Assembly (NCBI GenBank): GCA_903905735.1
Contig: CAIVHU010000170.1
Coordinates: 46,785 to 110,784 of the forward strand
Direction: 5' to 3'
Origin: an uncultured beta proteobacterium
Lineage (GTDB): Bacteria; Pseudomonadota; Gammaproteobacteria; Burkholderiales; Burkholderiaceae_C
Length of the DNA: 64,000 nt
Positions 24,503-32,911 of the stretch are shown here, one piece after another. Numbering within the stretch: position 1 is the stretch's first letter; the number at the start of each line of letters is the position of its first letter. The notes beneath the pieces are model-generated. The model was not told the DNA's origin, did not search any database, and saw only the letters and a list, made by a program, of their open reading frames with translations. Made by a program: the position numbers and the translations under genes.

Positions 24503-25918
24503 ATGATGCACATTCATATTCTGGGTATTTGCGGCACCTTCATGGGCGGGCTGGCCGCTTTGGCACGCGAGGCAGGTCACAAGGTCACGGGTTGCGACGC
24601 TGGGGTTTACCCGCCCATGAGCGACCAGCTGCGCGCCTTGGGCATCGACCTCATTGAGGGGTTTGGTGCAGACCAGCTGAGCCTGCAGCCCGATGTCTTT
24701 GTTGTGGGTAATGTCGTGAGCCGGGCGCGTCTGGCCGACGGCACCCCCAAATTTCCCCTGATGGAAGCCATTCTGGATGCAGGCTTGCCCTACACCAGTG
24801 GCCCGCAATGGCTCAGCGCACATATTTTGCAGGGCCGCCATGTGATTGCCATCGCCGGAACCCATGGCAAAACCACGACCACCGCCATGACAACCTGGAT
24901 TCTGGAATGCGCAGGTCTGCAACCGGGCTTTTTGGTAGGTGGTGTGCCGTTGAACTTTGGTGTCTCGGCCCGGTTGGGGCAAGGCAAAGCATTTGTCATT
25001 GAGGCTGACGAGTACGACACGGCTTTTTTTGACAAGCGCAGCAAGTTTGTGCACTACCGCCCACGCACCGCCGTGCTCAACAATCTGGAGTTCGATCACG
25101 CGGACATCTTTGACGACCTGACCGCCATCGAACGCCAGTTTCACCATCTGGTGCGCACCGTGCCCGGTTCGGGTCCACACGGCAGTGGTCGGGTCATCGT
25201 TAATGGGCTGGAAGAAAGCCTGGCCCGCGTGCTGCACATGGGTTGCTGGAGCGAGGTGCGCAGCTTTGGTGCCGCGGTGAGCGACTTCACCGCCACAGGC
25301 CTGGCGCATAACTTTGATGTACTGCACCAAGGCCAAGTTGCCGGGCACGTCACCTGGAGCCTGACCGGTGTGCACAACCAGCTCAATGCCCTGGCAGCCA
25401 TCGCCGCCGCCGAACATCTGGGCGTGTCGCCAGAGGCCTCAGCCGCCGCCTTGTGCGGCTTTGAGAACGTCAAACGCCGCATGGAAGTGCGCGGCACCGT
25501 CACCGTCGGGCAAGGCGGAGCAAAGGGCTCGGTTACCGTTTACGACGACTTTGCGCACCACCCGACCGCCATTCGCACCACGCTGGACGGATTGCGCAGC
25601 ACCTTGAAACCGGGCGAGCGGATTCTCGCGGTGTTCGAGCCACGCTCCAACACCATGAAGCTCGGCACCATGAAAGCTTTGCTGCCCTGGAGCCTGGAGA
25701 GTGCCGACCTGTCCTTCTGCCACAGCGCCGGATTGGGCTGGGATGCGGTGGGTGCGCTGGCCCCGATGGGTAACAAAGCCCTGGTTAGCGACCAGTTGGA
25801 CACGCTCGTCGCGGCGGTCACACGCGCCGCCCAGGCAGGCGACCACATCGTTTGCATGAGCAACGGCGGCTTTGGTGGGGTGCATGCCAAGCTGCTTCAG
25901 TCACTTCAAAATAAATAG
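24503..25918 (+). CDS. mpl: UDP-N-acetylmuramate:L-alanyl-gamma-D-glutamyl-meso-diaminopimelate ligase
   Basis: A 471-aa Mur-ligase-family enzyme that attaches recycled murein tripeptide to UDP-MurNAc. Landmarks are HIHILGICGTFMGGLA at the start, the P-loop IAGTHGKTTTTAM (~116-128), EADEYDTAFFDKRSKF and the C-terminal FEPRSNTMKLG. Two ATGs in a row (24503, 24506); homologues usually start at the second. Together with ampD and anmK it gives this organism a full peptidoglycan-recycling route. Its stop codon TAG is the first triplet of a copy of the interspersed repeat. Confidence 0.95.
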   Translation: MMHIHILGICGTFMGGLAALAREAGHKVTGCDAGVYPPMSDQLRALGIDLIEGFGADQLSLQPDVFVVGNVVSRARLADGTPKFPLMEAILDAGLPYTSGPQWLSAHILQGRHVIAIAGTHGKTTTTAMTTWILECAGLQPGFLVGGVPLNFGVSARLGQGKAFVIEADEYDTAFFDKRSKFVHYRPRTAVLNNLEFDHADIFDDLTAIERQFHHLVRTVPGSGPHGSGRVIVNGLEESLARVLHMGCWSEVRSFGAAVSDFTATGLAHNFDVLHQGQVAGHVTWSLTGVHNQLNALAAIAAAEHLGVSPEASAAALCGFENVKRRMEVRGTVTVGQGGAKGSVTVYDDFAHHPTAIRTTLDGLRSTLKPGERILAVFEPRSNTMKLGTMKALLPWSLESADLSFCHSAGLGWDAVGALAPMGNKALVSDQLDTLVAAVTRAAQAGDHIVCMSNGGFGGVHAKLLQSLQNK

Positions 25919-25968
25919 CTGCTGGCGATTTATGCATTAGGGCTAGAAGCCAAAAATACCTATAACTT
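25914..25968 (+). repeat. Interspersed ~55-bp repeat, copy 3
   Basis: Reads AATAGCTGCTGGCGATTTAT then GGGCTAGAAGCCAAAAATAC. It begins inside the mpl stop codon, so the element supplies the TAG. The rest of the 158-bp gap to the DAHP synthase gene (convergent) shows no gene. Confidence 0.85.
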
Positions 25969-26076
25969 CTAAAGAGGCAGGACAGCCCGTTTGTGATCTG
26001 TCACCGCCGCCCTGATGAGCACTGACGGACCGACAGGCTAACCACAAGTCCAGCACGGGTGCCCGTCACGGCCCTT

Positions 26077-27219
26077 TCAGAGCCCGCGACGCGCCAGCAC
26101 CGCTTGTGACAGCACATCCAGCACGGGCAAAGAGTCGTCCCAGCCCAGGCATGCATCGGTGATGCTCTGACCGTAAGCCAGTTTGTCGGTCTTGTCCTTG
26201 CCGGGCGTGAACTTTTGCGCGCCTGCGTTCAGGTGGCTTTCCACCATCACGCCAAATATCCGCTTTGACCCACCTGCAACCTGCGCAGCGATGTCACGCG
26301 CCACGTTGATCTGCTTTTCATGCTGCTTGCTGCTGTTGGCGTGGCTGCAATCCACCATCAGCGTGGGCGGTAGTTTGGACTTTTCCAGTTCGGCGCACGC
26401 GGCGGCCACGCTGACTGCATCGTAATTGGGGGCCTTACCACCGCGCAAAATCACATGGCAATCCTTGTTGCCCTTGGTCTGCACAATCGCCACCTGTCCG
26501 TTTTTGTGCACCGACAAAAAGTGGTGCCCACCAGCGGCAGCGTGAATCGCATCGGTGGCGATGCGGATATTGCCGTCGGTACCGTTCTTGAAACCGATCG
26601 GTGCCGACAGACCCGAGGCGAGTTCACGGTGCACTTGGCTCTCGGTGGTGCGTGCGCCAATCGCGCCCCAGCTGATCAAGTCGCCCAGGTATTGCGGCGA
26701 GATCACGTCCAGAAACTCGCTGCCCGCAGGCAAACCCAGGCGGTTGATCTCGATGAGCAACTGGCGCGCCATGCGCAAACCTTCGTCAATGCGGAAAGTC
26801 TCATCCAGGTACGGGTCGTTGATCAGGCCCTTCCAGCCGACCGTGGTACGCGGCTTCTCAAAATACACGCGCATCACGATTTCCAGTGTGTCAGCGTATT
26901 TTTCGCGCTGTACTTTGAGCTTTCTGGCGTAGTCCATGGCCGCAGCCGGGTCGTGGATCGAGCACGGGCCGATGATCACCAGCAACCGGTCATCCTTGCC
27001 ACCCATGATCTGGTGGATGTTGCGCCGGGTGGCGCTGATCATTTTCTCGACCGGGGTGCCTTTGATGGGGAAAAACCGGATCAGGTGTTCTGGGGGAGGC
27101 AGCACAGTGATGTCCTTGATGCGTTCGTTGTCGGTTTCACCGGTTCTGTCGGTGGCGTTCACGTTCAACGAATTCGCCCAGGCATCTGGGTCGGGCGAAA
27201 CAACGGCTTTGGCATTCAT
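26077..27219 (-). CDS. aroG: 3-deoxy-7-phosphoheptulonate (DAHP) synthase, class I
   Basis: A 380-aa AroFGH-type enzyme that condenses phosphoenolpyruvate and erythrose 4-phosphate, the entry step of aromatic amino-acid synthesis. Landmarks are IIGPCSIHDP (~104), RVYFEKPRTTVGWKGL, GARTTESQVHRELASGLS, and the metal ligand region DCSHANSSK (~289) and SHLNAGAQKF. The N-terminal ~45 residues are an extension with little homology. Upstream lies a leader peptide rich in aromatic residues followed by a terminator, so expression is probably set by attenuation. Which aromatic amino acid inhibits the enzyme cannot be told from sequence alone. Confidence 0.94.
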   Translation of the reverse strand: MNAKAVVSPDPDAWANSLNVNATDRTGETDNERIKDITVLPPPEHLIRFFPIKGTPVEKMISATRRNIHQIMGGKDDRLLVIIGPCSIHDPAAAMDYARKLKVQREKYADTLEIVMRVYFEKPRTTVGWKGLINDPYLDETFRIDEGLRMARQLLIEINRLGLPAGSEFLDVISPQYLGDLISWGAIGARTTESQVHRELASGLSAPIGFKNGTDGNIRIATDAIHAAAGGHHFLSVHKNGQVAIVQTKGNKDCHVILRGGKAPNYDAVSVAAACAELEKSKLPPTLMVDCSHANSSKQHEKQINVARDIAAQVAGGSKRIFGVMVESHLNAGAQKFTPGKDKTDKLAYGQSITDACLGWDDSLPVLDVLSQAVLARRGL

Positions 27220-27255
27220 GGCAAATTTCCTTGCAGGGTTAAGTCAGAAAGGCAT

Positions 27256-27286
27256 AAAAAAACCGCCGGGGTGGCCGGCGGTTTTT
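27256..27286 (-). terminator. Attenuator terminator ahead of DAHP synthase
   Basis: On the minus strand ACCGCCGG pairs with CCGGCGGT and is followed by a run of seven T (plus-strand 27256-27262 is all A). It lies between the leader peptide (stop at 27317) and the aroG start (27219), so read-through is required for aroG expression. Confidence 0.85.
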
Positions 27287-27316
27287 GAGGAATCAGGACG
27301 TTTTGTTCAGGTACGT

Positions 27317-27385
27317 TCAGGACTCTCTACCGCCGACGGGGCTTGAGAACCAAAAGTAGCTAAAGAAGAAAGTCGCTGATGTCAT
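27317..27385 (-). CDS. Aromatic leader peptide of the DAHP synthase attenuator
   Basis: A 22-codon open frame from ATG (27385) to TGA (27317). Residues 5-13 read TFFFSYFWF: five Phe, one Tyr and one Trp among nine codons. Leader peptides such as PheL and TrpL concentrate the regulatory amino acid in this way so that ribosome stalling senses its charged tRNA. The peptide ends 30 nt before a rho-independent terminator and ~100 nt before the start of an aromatic-pathway gene. No strong ribosome-binding site is visible before the ATG, the main weakness of the call. Confidence 0.75.
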   Translation of the reverse strand: MTSATFFFSYFWFSSPVGGRES

Positions 27386-27497
27386 GGGTTGGGAATGTAG
27401 CACAGTCATTTCACCGAAGACTGACAAAGTGAACCAACAAGCTTCCGCCTGCTGGTTTATCTCAGTTCGAGAAGGTGCCCAGTACGGCAACGTCCGG

Positions 27498-28958
27498 TCA
27501 GGCCGTGCCGCCCACCGTCAGGCCATCGAGCCGCAAGGTGGGTTGCCCCACACCGACCGGCACGCTCTGGCCCTCTTTGCCGCAGGTGCCGACACCGCTG
27601 TCGAGTTTCATGTCGTTGCCGATCATGCTGACGCGCTTCAGGCATTCCGGCCCGCTGCCGACCAGCGTGGCCCCTTTGACCGGGTACTGGATCTTGCCGT
27701 TTTCCACCCAGTACGCCTGGCTGGCAGAGAACACAAACTTGCCCGACGTGATATCGACCTGCCCGCCGCCAAAGTTGGTCGCGTACAAGCCTTTCTTGAT
27801 GCTGGCCACAATTTCTTCGGGGGCCTTGTCACCAGCCAGCATGTAGGTGTTGGTCATGCGCGGGATTGGCACATGGGCATAACTTTCGCGGCGGCCATTG
27901 CCGGTGGGTGCCACGCCCATCAGCCGGGCATTCATCGCGTCCTGGATGTAGCCCTTCAAGATGCCGTCTTCGATCAGCACGTTGCGGCCACTGGTGTTGC
28001 CTTCGTCATCCACATTGAGCGAGCCGCGCCGGTCGGCAATCGTGCCGTCATCCAGCACCGTCACGCCCTTGGCAGCCACGCGCTGACCAATGCGCCCGCT
28101 GAAAGCGCTGGAGCCCTTGCGGTTGAAGTCGCCTTCGAGTCCGTGGCCAATTGCCTCGTGCAGCAGAATGCCGGGCCAGCCCGGGCCCAGCACCACGGTC
28201 ATTTCACCGGCAGGTGCGGGGCGCGCCTCCAGATTCGTCAGCGCCGCCTTGACCGCCTCGTCCACGTAGCTCTCGATTAAGGCATCGTCAAAATAGGCAA
28301 AGCCAAAGCGCCCACCGCCGCCCGCAGAACCCACCTCGCGGCGACCTTTCTGCTCGGCAATCACCGTCACGCTCAGGCGCACCAGCGGGCGCACGTCAGC
28401 CGCCAAGGTGCCGTCAGCACGCGCCACGAGCACCACATCGTGCTCGGCGGCCAGACCGGCCATCACCTGCGCCACGCGTGGGTCTTTGGCGCGTGCCAGC
28501 TTCTCCACTTTTTCCAGCAAGGCGACTTTGGCGGTGCTGTCCAGGCTGGCGATCGGGTCCAGGCCACCGTACAAGCTGCGCGACGACGCTATCTTTTTAG
28601 AAGCTACCTGCGCCTTCCTGTTCTGGGCTGCAGCCGAAATAGTGCGTACAGTGTGCGCCGCATCCATGAGCGAGGCCTCGGAAATATCATCCGAGTAGGC
28701 AAAGGCCGTTTTCTCGCCACTGACAGCACGCACGCCCACACCCTGGTCAATGCTGAAGGATCCGGTTTTGACGATGCCCTCCTCCAGGCTCCAACCCTCG
28801 CTGCGGGTGTATTGAAAGTACAGATCCGCCTCATCGACCTGATGCGCCTTGATGGCCGCCAGCGCGCGGCTCAAGTGGGATTCGGTCAGACCGAAGGGGG
28901 TCAGCAACAGGGACTTGGCGACGCCTAGGCGCTCGATGGTGGGTTCGCGTGAAATCAT
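27498..28958 (-). CDS. tldD: Metalloprotease TldD
   Basis: A 486-aa subunit of the TldD/TldE zinc protease, which trims peptides such as microcin or antitoxin substrates. The metal motif HEAIGHGLEGD is at ~265-275, with GRVG/GRIGQRVAAKGVTVLDDG and a C-terminal GxxC-type region (GVGTCGKEGQSVPVG). TldE is not in the window. Residues ~110-135 (AAQNRKAQVASKKIAS) coincide with a degenerate copy of the interspersed repeat inserted in frame. Confidence 0.94.
   Translation of the reverse strand: MISREPTIERLGVAKSLLLTPFGLTESHLSRALAAIKAHQVDEADLYFQYTRSEGWSLEEGIVKTGSFSIDQGVGVRAVSGEKTAFAYSDDISEASLMDAAHTVRTISAAAQNRKAQVASKKIASSRSLYGGLDPIASLDSTAKVALLEKVEKLARAKDPRVAQVMAGLAAEHDVVLVARADGTLAADVRPLVRLSVTVIAEQKGRREVGSAGGGGRFGFAYFDDALIESYVDEAVKAALTNLEARPAPAGEMTVVLGPGWPGILLHEAIGHGLEGDFNRKGSSAFSGRIGQRVAAKGVTVLDDGTIADRRGSLNVDDEGNTSGRNVLIEDGILKGYIQDAMNARLMGVAPTGNGRRESYAHVPIPRMTNTYMLAGDKAPEEIVASIKKGLYATNFGGGQVDITSGKFVFSASQAYWVENGKIQYPVKGATLVGSGPECLKRVSMIGNDMKLDSGVGTCGKEGQSVPVGVGQPTLRLDGLTVGGTA
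28584..28632 (+). repeat. Degenerate interspersed repeat inside tldD
   Basis: Contains AGCTACCTGCGC, a spacer, then GGGCTGCAGCCGAAATAG, which aligns with the AGCTGCCTGCGC / GGGCTAGAGGCCAAAAA consensus with several mismatches. It is read in frame by tldD on the opposite strand. Confidence 0.5.
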
Positions 28959-29143
28959 GCGCTGATTTTAGGCGGCACAGACGGACCGCACGGCTGACGA
29001 TGGCTTTCGTCAAAAGAAACACCCTGCGCCATGTCGACAGGACAAGCCGGTGAACAGCTTCGATTGGCGCCAATGGCGCGGTCAAAATACCGCTTAAGCT
29101 ACGCCCCGCAGCCACTCTGGCCCTACCTTGAACATCAACCGCC

Positions 29144-30610
29144 ATGCCACCCACCAGCCCCAACACCTCGCTTGACCCCACCGACTGGCGCGCGCTGCGC
29201 CAGCAGGGTCACCGCATGCTCGACGACATGTTCGACTACATGGAAAACATCCGCCAGCGTCCGGTGTGGCAACCCATCGCGCCCGAGCAACGGCAAGCGT
29301 TTCGTGAACCGCTGCCGCGCTCTGCTATCCCGCTGGAGCAAGCCCACGCCCGGTACATGACCGAGGTTCTGCCCTTCGCGTCGGCCAATAGCCACCCGCG
29401 CTTTGTCGGTTGGGTGCAAGGCGGTGGCTCACCGGTGGGCATGCTGGCCGAGATGCTGGCGGCGGGTTTGAATGCCAACCTTGGCGGGCGCGACCAGATG
29501 CCTCTGGAAGTGGAGCGGCAAATCGTGCACTGGATGCGCGATCTGTTCCAGTTCCCCGACACCGCCTCGGGTCTGTTTGTCACCGGCTCATCGACCGCCA
29601 ACCTCATGGGTGTGCTGGTAGCGCGCACCCGGGCGCTGGGTGCGGACTCGCGCTTCAAAGGCGTGAACCCACCAGGCGCCGCGCCGCTGGTGGCCTACGC
29701 CGCATCCACCGCCCACAGTTGCATCACCAAGGCCATGGATATCAATGGCTTGGGCACGCAGGCGCTGCGCATGGTCCCGGTGAACGACCAGGACCAGATG
29801 GACATCGAGTCGTTGGCGCAGCTGATTGCCGCCGACAAGGCAGCAGGCCTGCAACCCTTTCTGGTGGTGGGCACGGCGGGCACGGTCAACACCGGCGCGA
29901 TGGACGATCTGGTGAGCATCGCCGCCATCGCCCGCCAGGAAAGCCTCTGGTTTCATGTGGACGGCGCACTCGGTGCGCTGGGCATGCTGTCACCGACGAT
30001 TGCACCGTTGCTCAAGGGGATTGAACTGGCGGACTCACTGGCGCTGGACTTTCACAAATGGGGCCAGGTGCCTTACGACGCAGGCTTTTTCCTGGTGCGC
30101 GACGAGTTGGATCAACTCAACACCTTTGCGTCACCCACCGCGTACCTGGCGCGCCATGAGCGCGGCCTGGGGGCGGGCTCACCGTGGCCGTGTGATCTGG
30201 GCTTCGATTTGTCGCGCAGCTTTCGCGCCCTGAAAACCTGGTTCACGTTGATGTGTTACGGCACCGACCAGCTTGGCGCGGTCATGGCGCACACCTGTGC
30301 TTTGGCGCAAACCATGAAACAGCGGCTGCAGGCCTACCCCGACCTGGAACTGATGGCCCCGGTGGCACTGAACATCGTCTGTTTTCGCTTTCGCTGCGAC
30401 AACGCCGACGCGGTCAACGCCGAGATCGTGGCCGATTTGCAGGAATCGGGCATCGCCGTGCCTTCGGTCACCACCGTCCATGGCCACACCGTGATTCGCG
30501 CCGCTTTTGTGAACCACCGCACAGTAGAGGCCGACATCGACTTGCTGCTGGAGGCGACCCAAGCCATGGGGCAAGCACGCTGCCAGCGTCACTGCGGGAA
30601 CAAGGGGTGA
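29144..30610 (+). CDS. Pyridoxal phosphate-dependent group II decarboxylase
   Basis: A 488-aa enzyme of the aromatic-L-amino-acid/glutamate decarboxylase family. Landmarks are SHPRFVGWVQGG (~82), VTGSSTANLMGVLVAR (~146), HVDGALGA, and the Schiff-base lysine in DFHKWGQVPYD (~305). These proteins decarboxylate aromatic or acidic amino acids, or form imines; the substrate cannot be fixed from motifs. It is divergent from tldD with ~185 bp between and no obvious operon partner. Confidence 0.88.
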   Translation: MPPTSPNTSLDPTDWRALRQQGHRMLDDMFDYMENIRQRPVWQPIAPEQRQAFREPLPRSAIPLEQAHARYMTEVLPFASANSHPRFVGWVQGGGSPVGMLAEMLAAGLNANLGGRDQMPLEVERQIVHWMRDLFQFPDTASGLFVTGSSTANLMGVLVARTRALGADSRFKGVNPPGAAPLVAYAASTAHSCITKAMDINGLGTQALRMVPVNDQDQMDIESLAQLIAADKAAGLQPFLVVGTAGTVNTGAMDDLVSIAAIARQESLWFHVDGALGALGMLSPTIAPLLKGIELADSLALDFHKWGQVPYDAGFFLVRDELDQLNTFASPTAYLARHERGLGAGSPWPCDLGFDLSRSFRALKTWFTLMCYGTDQLGAVMAHTCALAQTMKQRLQAYPDLELMAPVALNIVCFRFRCDNADAVNAEIVADLQESGIAVPSVTTVHGHTVIRAAFVNHRTVEADIDLLLEATQAMGQARCQRHCGNKG

Positions 30611-30657
30611 TTCACGCCACCCGTCTACGCTGACAAGCAGCCGGGATCAACTTGGGT

Positions 30658-31041
30658 TCAAGCCTGCTTGCGGATGATGGCACCGGTGACCTGATCAATC
30701 GACTTGGCAATCTGCAGCATGGCCTCCGAAGGGAACTGCAAGAGCGTCTCACCCGTTTTCTGGTTGATCATCTTGACCACCGGGATATGGGTACTTTTAT
30801 CGATCGAGAAGCGCAGTTCGTTGGAGGTCTTGACCTCCAGCACCTTGTTGGCCTGCTCCACCGCTTGTTGCAATTGCGCCGGTGTAGGTGCGCTGGCCTT
30901 GACCGCGACGGGTGCGCTGCTGCTGGGCACAGCAGGCGGCGCATCGCCCTCAAAACCGCTGCTTTTGACGGGAGCCGCGCGCACCACGGGCGCCGTGGCA
31001 GCCACACTGCCCGTGGATGGGAGGCTGGGAATGGTGTTCAT
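30658..31041 (-). CDS. FlaG family flagellar protein
   Basis: A 127-aa protein with a disordered Ala/Pro/Ser-rich first half and a conserved C-terminal FlaG domain (~65-125: LRFSIDKSTHIPVVKMINQK, TGETLLQFPSEAML). FlaG proteins influence flagellar filament length. The start is the ATG at 31041, preceded by AAGGAG; an ATG 17 codons upstream lacks this. No other flagellar gene is within the window, so it is an isolated copy. Convergent with the decarboxylase gene. Confidence 0.8.
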   Translation of the reverse strand: MNTIPSLPSTGSVAATAPVVRAAPVKSSGFEGDAPPAVPSSSAPVAVKASAPTPAQLQQAVEQANKVLEVKTSNELRFSIDKSTHIPVVKMINQKTGETLLQFPSEAMLQIAKSIDQVTGAIIRKQA

Positions 31042-31122
31042 AGCTGCGGACTCCTTATGATGGCATACTGAAGCTATCGGCTTTTTATGCAATAACTTGA
31101 ATGCATCGTTAATATATAAAAT

Positions 31123-31176
31123 TGATAGCTATCAGCGCTTTATGGATAAGGGCTAGAAGCCAAAAAAGCATATAAA
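31123..31176 (+). repeat. Interspersed ~55-bp repeat, copy 4
   Basis: Reads GATAGCTATCAGCGCTTTAT then AAGGGCTAGAAGCCAAAAAA. It lies between rodA's stop and the FlaG-like start. Confidence 0.85.
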
Positions 31177-31222
31177 TCCGTGCCTCAAGAACCGCGCCAC
31201 CAGTGGTCTGGGCAGGCCGACA

Positions 31223-32377
31223 TCACGACTGCACCAGACGGCGCGACTTGGCAATCGACATCAAAATGCCCAGCCCCAGCCCGAGCGTGACCATGGCGGT
31301 GCCGCCATAACTGATGAACGGCAGCGGCACACCCACCACCGGCAAGATGCCGCTGACCATGCCCATGTTCACAAAGGCGTAGCAAAAGAAAATCATCGCC
31401 ACCGCACCCGCCAGCAAGCGCGTGAACACGGTGGGGGCCTCCAGCGCGATGGCCAGCGCGCGCAGCACCAGAAAGAGGAAAGCAGCAATCAAGAGCAGGT
31501 TGCCCACCAGACCAAACTCTTCAGAGAACGCCGCAAAAACAAAGTCGGTGGTGCGCTCGGGAATGAATTCAAGGTGCGTCTGTGTGCCCTGCATGAAGCC
31601 CTTGCCCCAGATGCCGCCCGAGCCAATGGCGATCATGCCCTGGATGATGTGAAAACCTTTGCCCAGCGGGTCGCGCGAGGGGTCCAGCAGTGTGCACACA
31701 CGCTGCTGCTGGTAGTCGCGCAGCAGTGGCCAGCTCACGCCATCGGCACACAGTTGCGGTTCAAAAACCACCAGCAAAGTGATGCCGATCAACCCCAGAA
31801 TCAGCGGCGGTGCCACCAGCTTCCAGTTCAATCCGGCAAAGAAAATCACCGACATGCCAGCGGCCAGCACCAGCAACGCGGTGCCCAGATCCGGCTGCTT
31901 CATGATCAGGGCCACCGGCACCGCCAGCAAAATGCCTGCCACCAGAAAGTCCAGGGCGCGCAGTTGGCCCTCGCGCTTCTGGAACCACCAGGCCAGCATC
32001 AGCGGCATGGCAATTTTGAGAATTTCGCTGGGCTGGATGATCACCCCCACATTGAGCCAGCGCGTGGCACCCTTTTTTGTGACCCCGAAGATGGCCACTG
32101 CCACCAGCAATGACACCCCCAACAAGTAGAGCGGCACAGCCAGAGTCATCAGGCGCTGCGGCGGTATTTGAGCAACAACGAACATGATGAAACCGGCAAT
32201 CAACATATTGCGCCCATGGTCCTCAAAGCGCGTGCCATTGTCATACCCGGCGGAATACATGGTGAGCAAACCCGCGCACACCAGTAGAAACACTGCAAAA
32301 GCCAGCAGCCCGTCGAAACCGCTGACCCAGGGCGAGAGACGGCGCAGCAGCGAGGGGCGTTCAAAAACATGGGACAT
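31223..32377 (-). CDS. rodA: Rod shape-determining protein RodA (SEDS glycosyltransferase)
   Basis: A 384-aa polytopic membrane protein of the SEDS family, the peptidoglycan polymerase of the elongasome. About ten hydrophobic helices are visible. Conserved features are GATRWLNVG, QPSEILKIAMPL, KQPDLGTALLVL and, near the C-terminus, GVPLPFISYGGTAM. Its usual partner gene mrdA (PBP2) is not adjacent here; the neighbour is dtd, 31 nt upstream on the same strand. Confidence 0.94.
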   Translation of the reverse strand: MSHVFERPSLLRRLSPWVSGFDGLLAFAVFLLVCAGLLTMYSAGYDNGTRFEDHGRNMLIAGFIMFVVAQIPPQRLMTLAVPLYLLGVSLLVAVAIFGVTKKGATRWLNVGVIIQPSEILKIAMPLMLAWWFQKREGQLRALDFLVAGILLAVPVALIMKQPDLGTALLVLAAGMSVIFFAGLNWKLVAPPLILGLIGITLLVVFEPQLCADGVSWPLLRDYQQQRVCTLLDPSRDPLGKGFHIIQGMIAIGSGGIWGKGFMQGTQTHLEFIPERTTDFVFAAFSEEFGLVGNLLLIAAFLFLVLRALAIALEAPTVFTRLLAGAVAMIFFCYAFVNMGMVSGILPVVGVPLPFISYGGTAMVTLGLGLGILMSIAKSRRLVQS

Positions 32378-32408
32378 GGGGCGTGATTATCCGGTGCCTT
32401 GAGCCCCG

Positions 32409-32867
32409 TCACGCACTCATGCGCAGCGGTATCGTTACCGGTCCGTCATTCACCAGATGCACCTGCATGTCCGCACCAAACTCTCCGGTTTGAACCACCG
32501 GGTGCATATGGCGCGCCTGATCCACCAGGTAATCAAACCAGCGCCTGCCTTCATCAGGCGGTGCTGCGCCGATAAACCCGGGCCGGTTGCCGCCCGAGGT
32601 ATCAGCGGCCAGGGTGAACTGGCTGATCAGCAGCAAGCCACCGGCGCGGCCCTGGCCATCCATGTCCTGCACGCTGTGGTTCATCTTGCCGGCAGCGTCG
32701 CTGAAGATGCGCAGCTTGAGTATTTTGGCGAGCATGCGGTCGCACACCGCCGCGGTGTCGCCACGCTCGGCACACAGCAGGACCAGCAAACCGGCATCAA
32801 TCGCACCAATCACCTGCCCGGCCACCTCCACACGGGCGCAGCGCACCCGCTGCAGCAGCGCCATCAT
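32409..32867 (-). CDS. dtd: D-aminoacyl-tRNA deacylase
   Basis: A 152-aa enzyme that hydrolyses D-amino acids and glycine from mischarged tRNAs. The hallmark motifs are [17 protein letters not shown] (~80) and NDGPVT near the end (NxGPVT Gly-cisPro region). The start is placed at 32867 ([15 protein letters not shown]) to match homologues; upstream codons add an unlikely extension. Co-directional with rodA. Confidence 0.93.
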   Translation of the reverse strand: MMALLQRVRCARVEVAGQVIGAIDAGLLVLLCAERGDTAAVCDRMLAKILKLRIFSDAAGKMNHSVQDMDGQGRAGGLLLISQFTLAADTSGGNRPGFIGAAPPDEGRRWFDYLVDQARHMHPVVQTGEFGADMQVHLVNDGPVTIPLRMSA

Positions 32868-32911
32868 GACCGGCTGGCTGGCAGACAACCAGCAAAGAAC
32901 CAAGACAGGGC

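Larger units (their letters stand above)
27256..27385 (-). promoter_or_regulatory. Transcription attenuator (leader peptide, antiterminator, terminator)
   Basis: Codons 17-19 of the leader, GTCGGCGGT (27337-27329), are complementary over 9 bp (one G-U) to ACCGCCGGC (27282-27274), the 5' arm of the terminator. A ribosome stalled on the Phe/Tyr/Trp codons leaves 27329-27337 free to form this antiterminator; a ribosome reaching the stop codon covers it and lets the terminator form. This is the classical layout of amino-acid attenuators. Confidence 0.75.
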
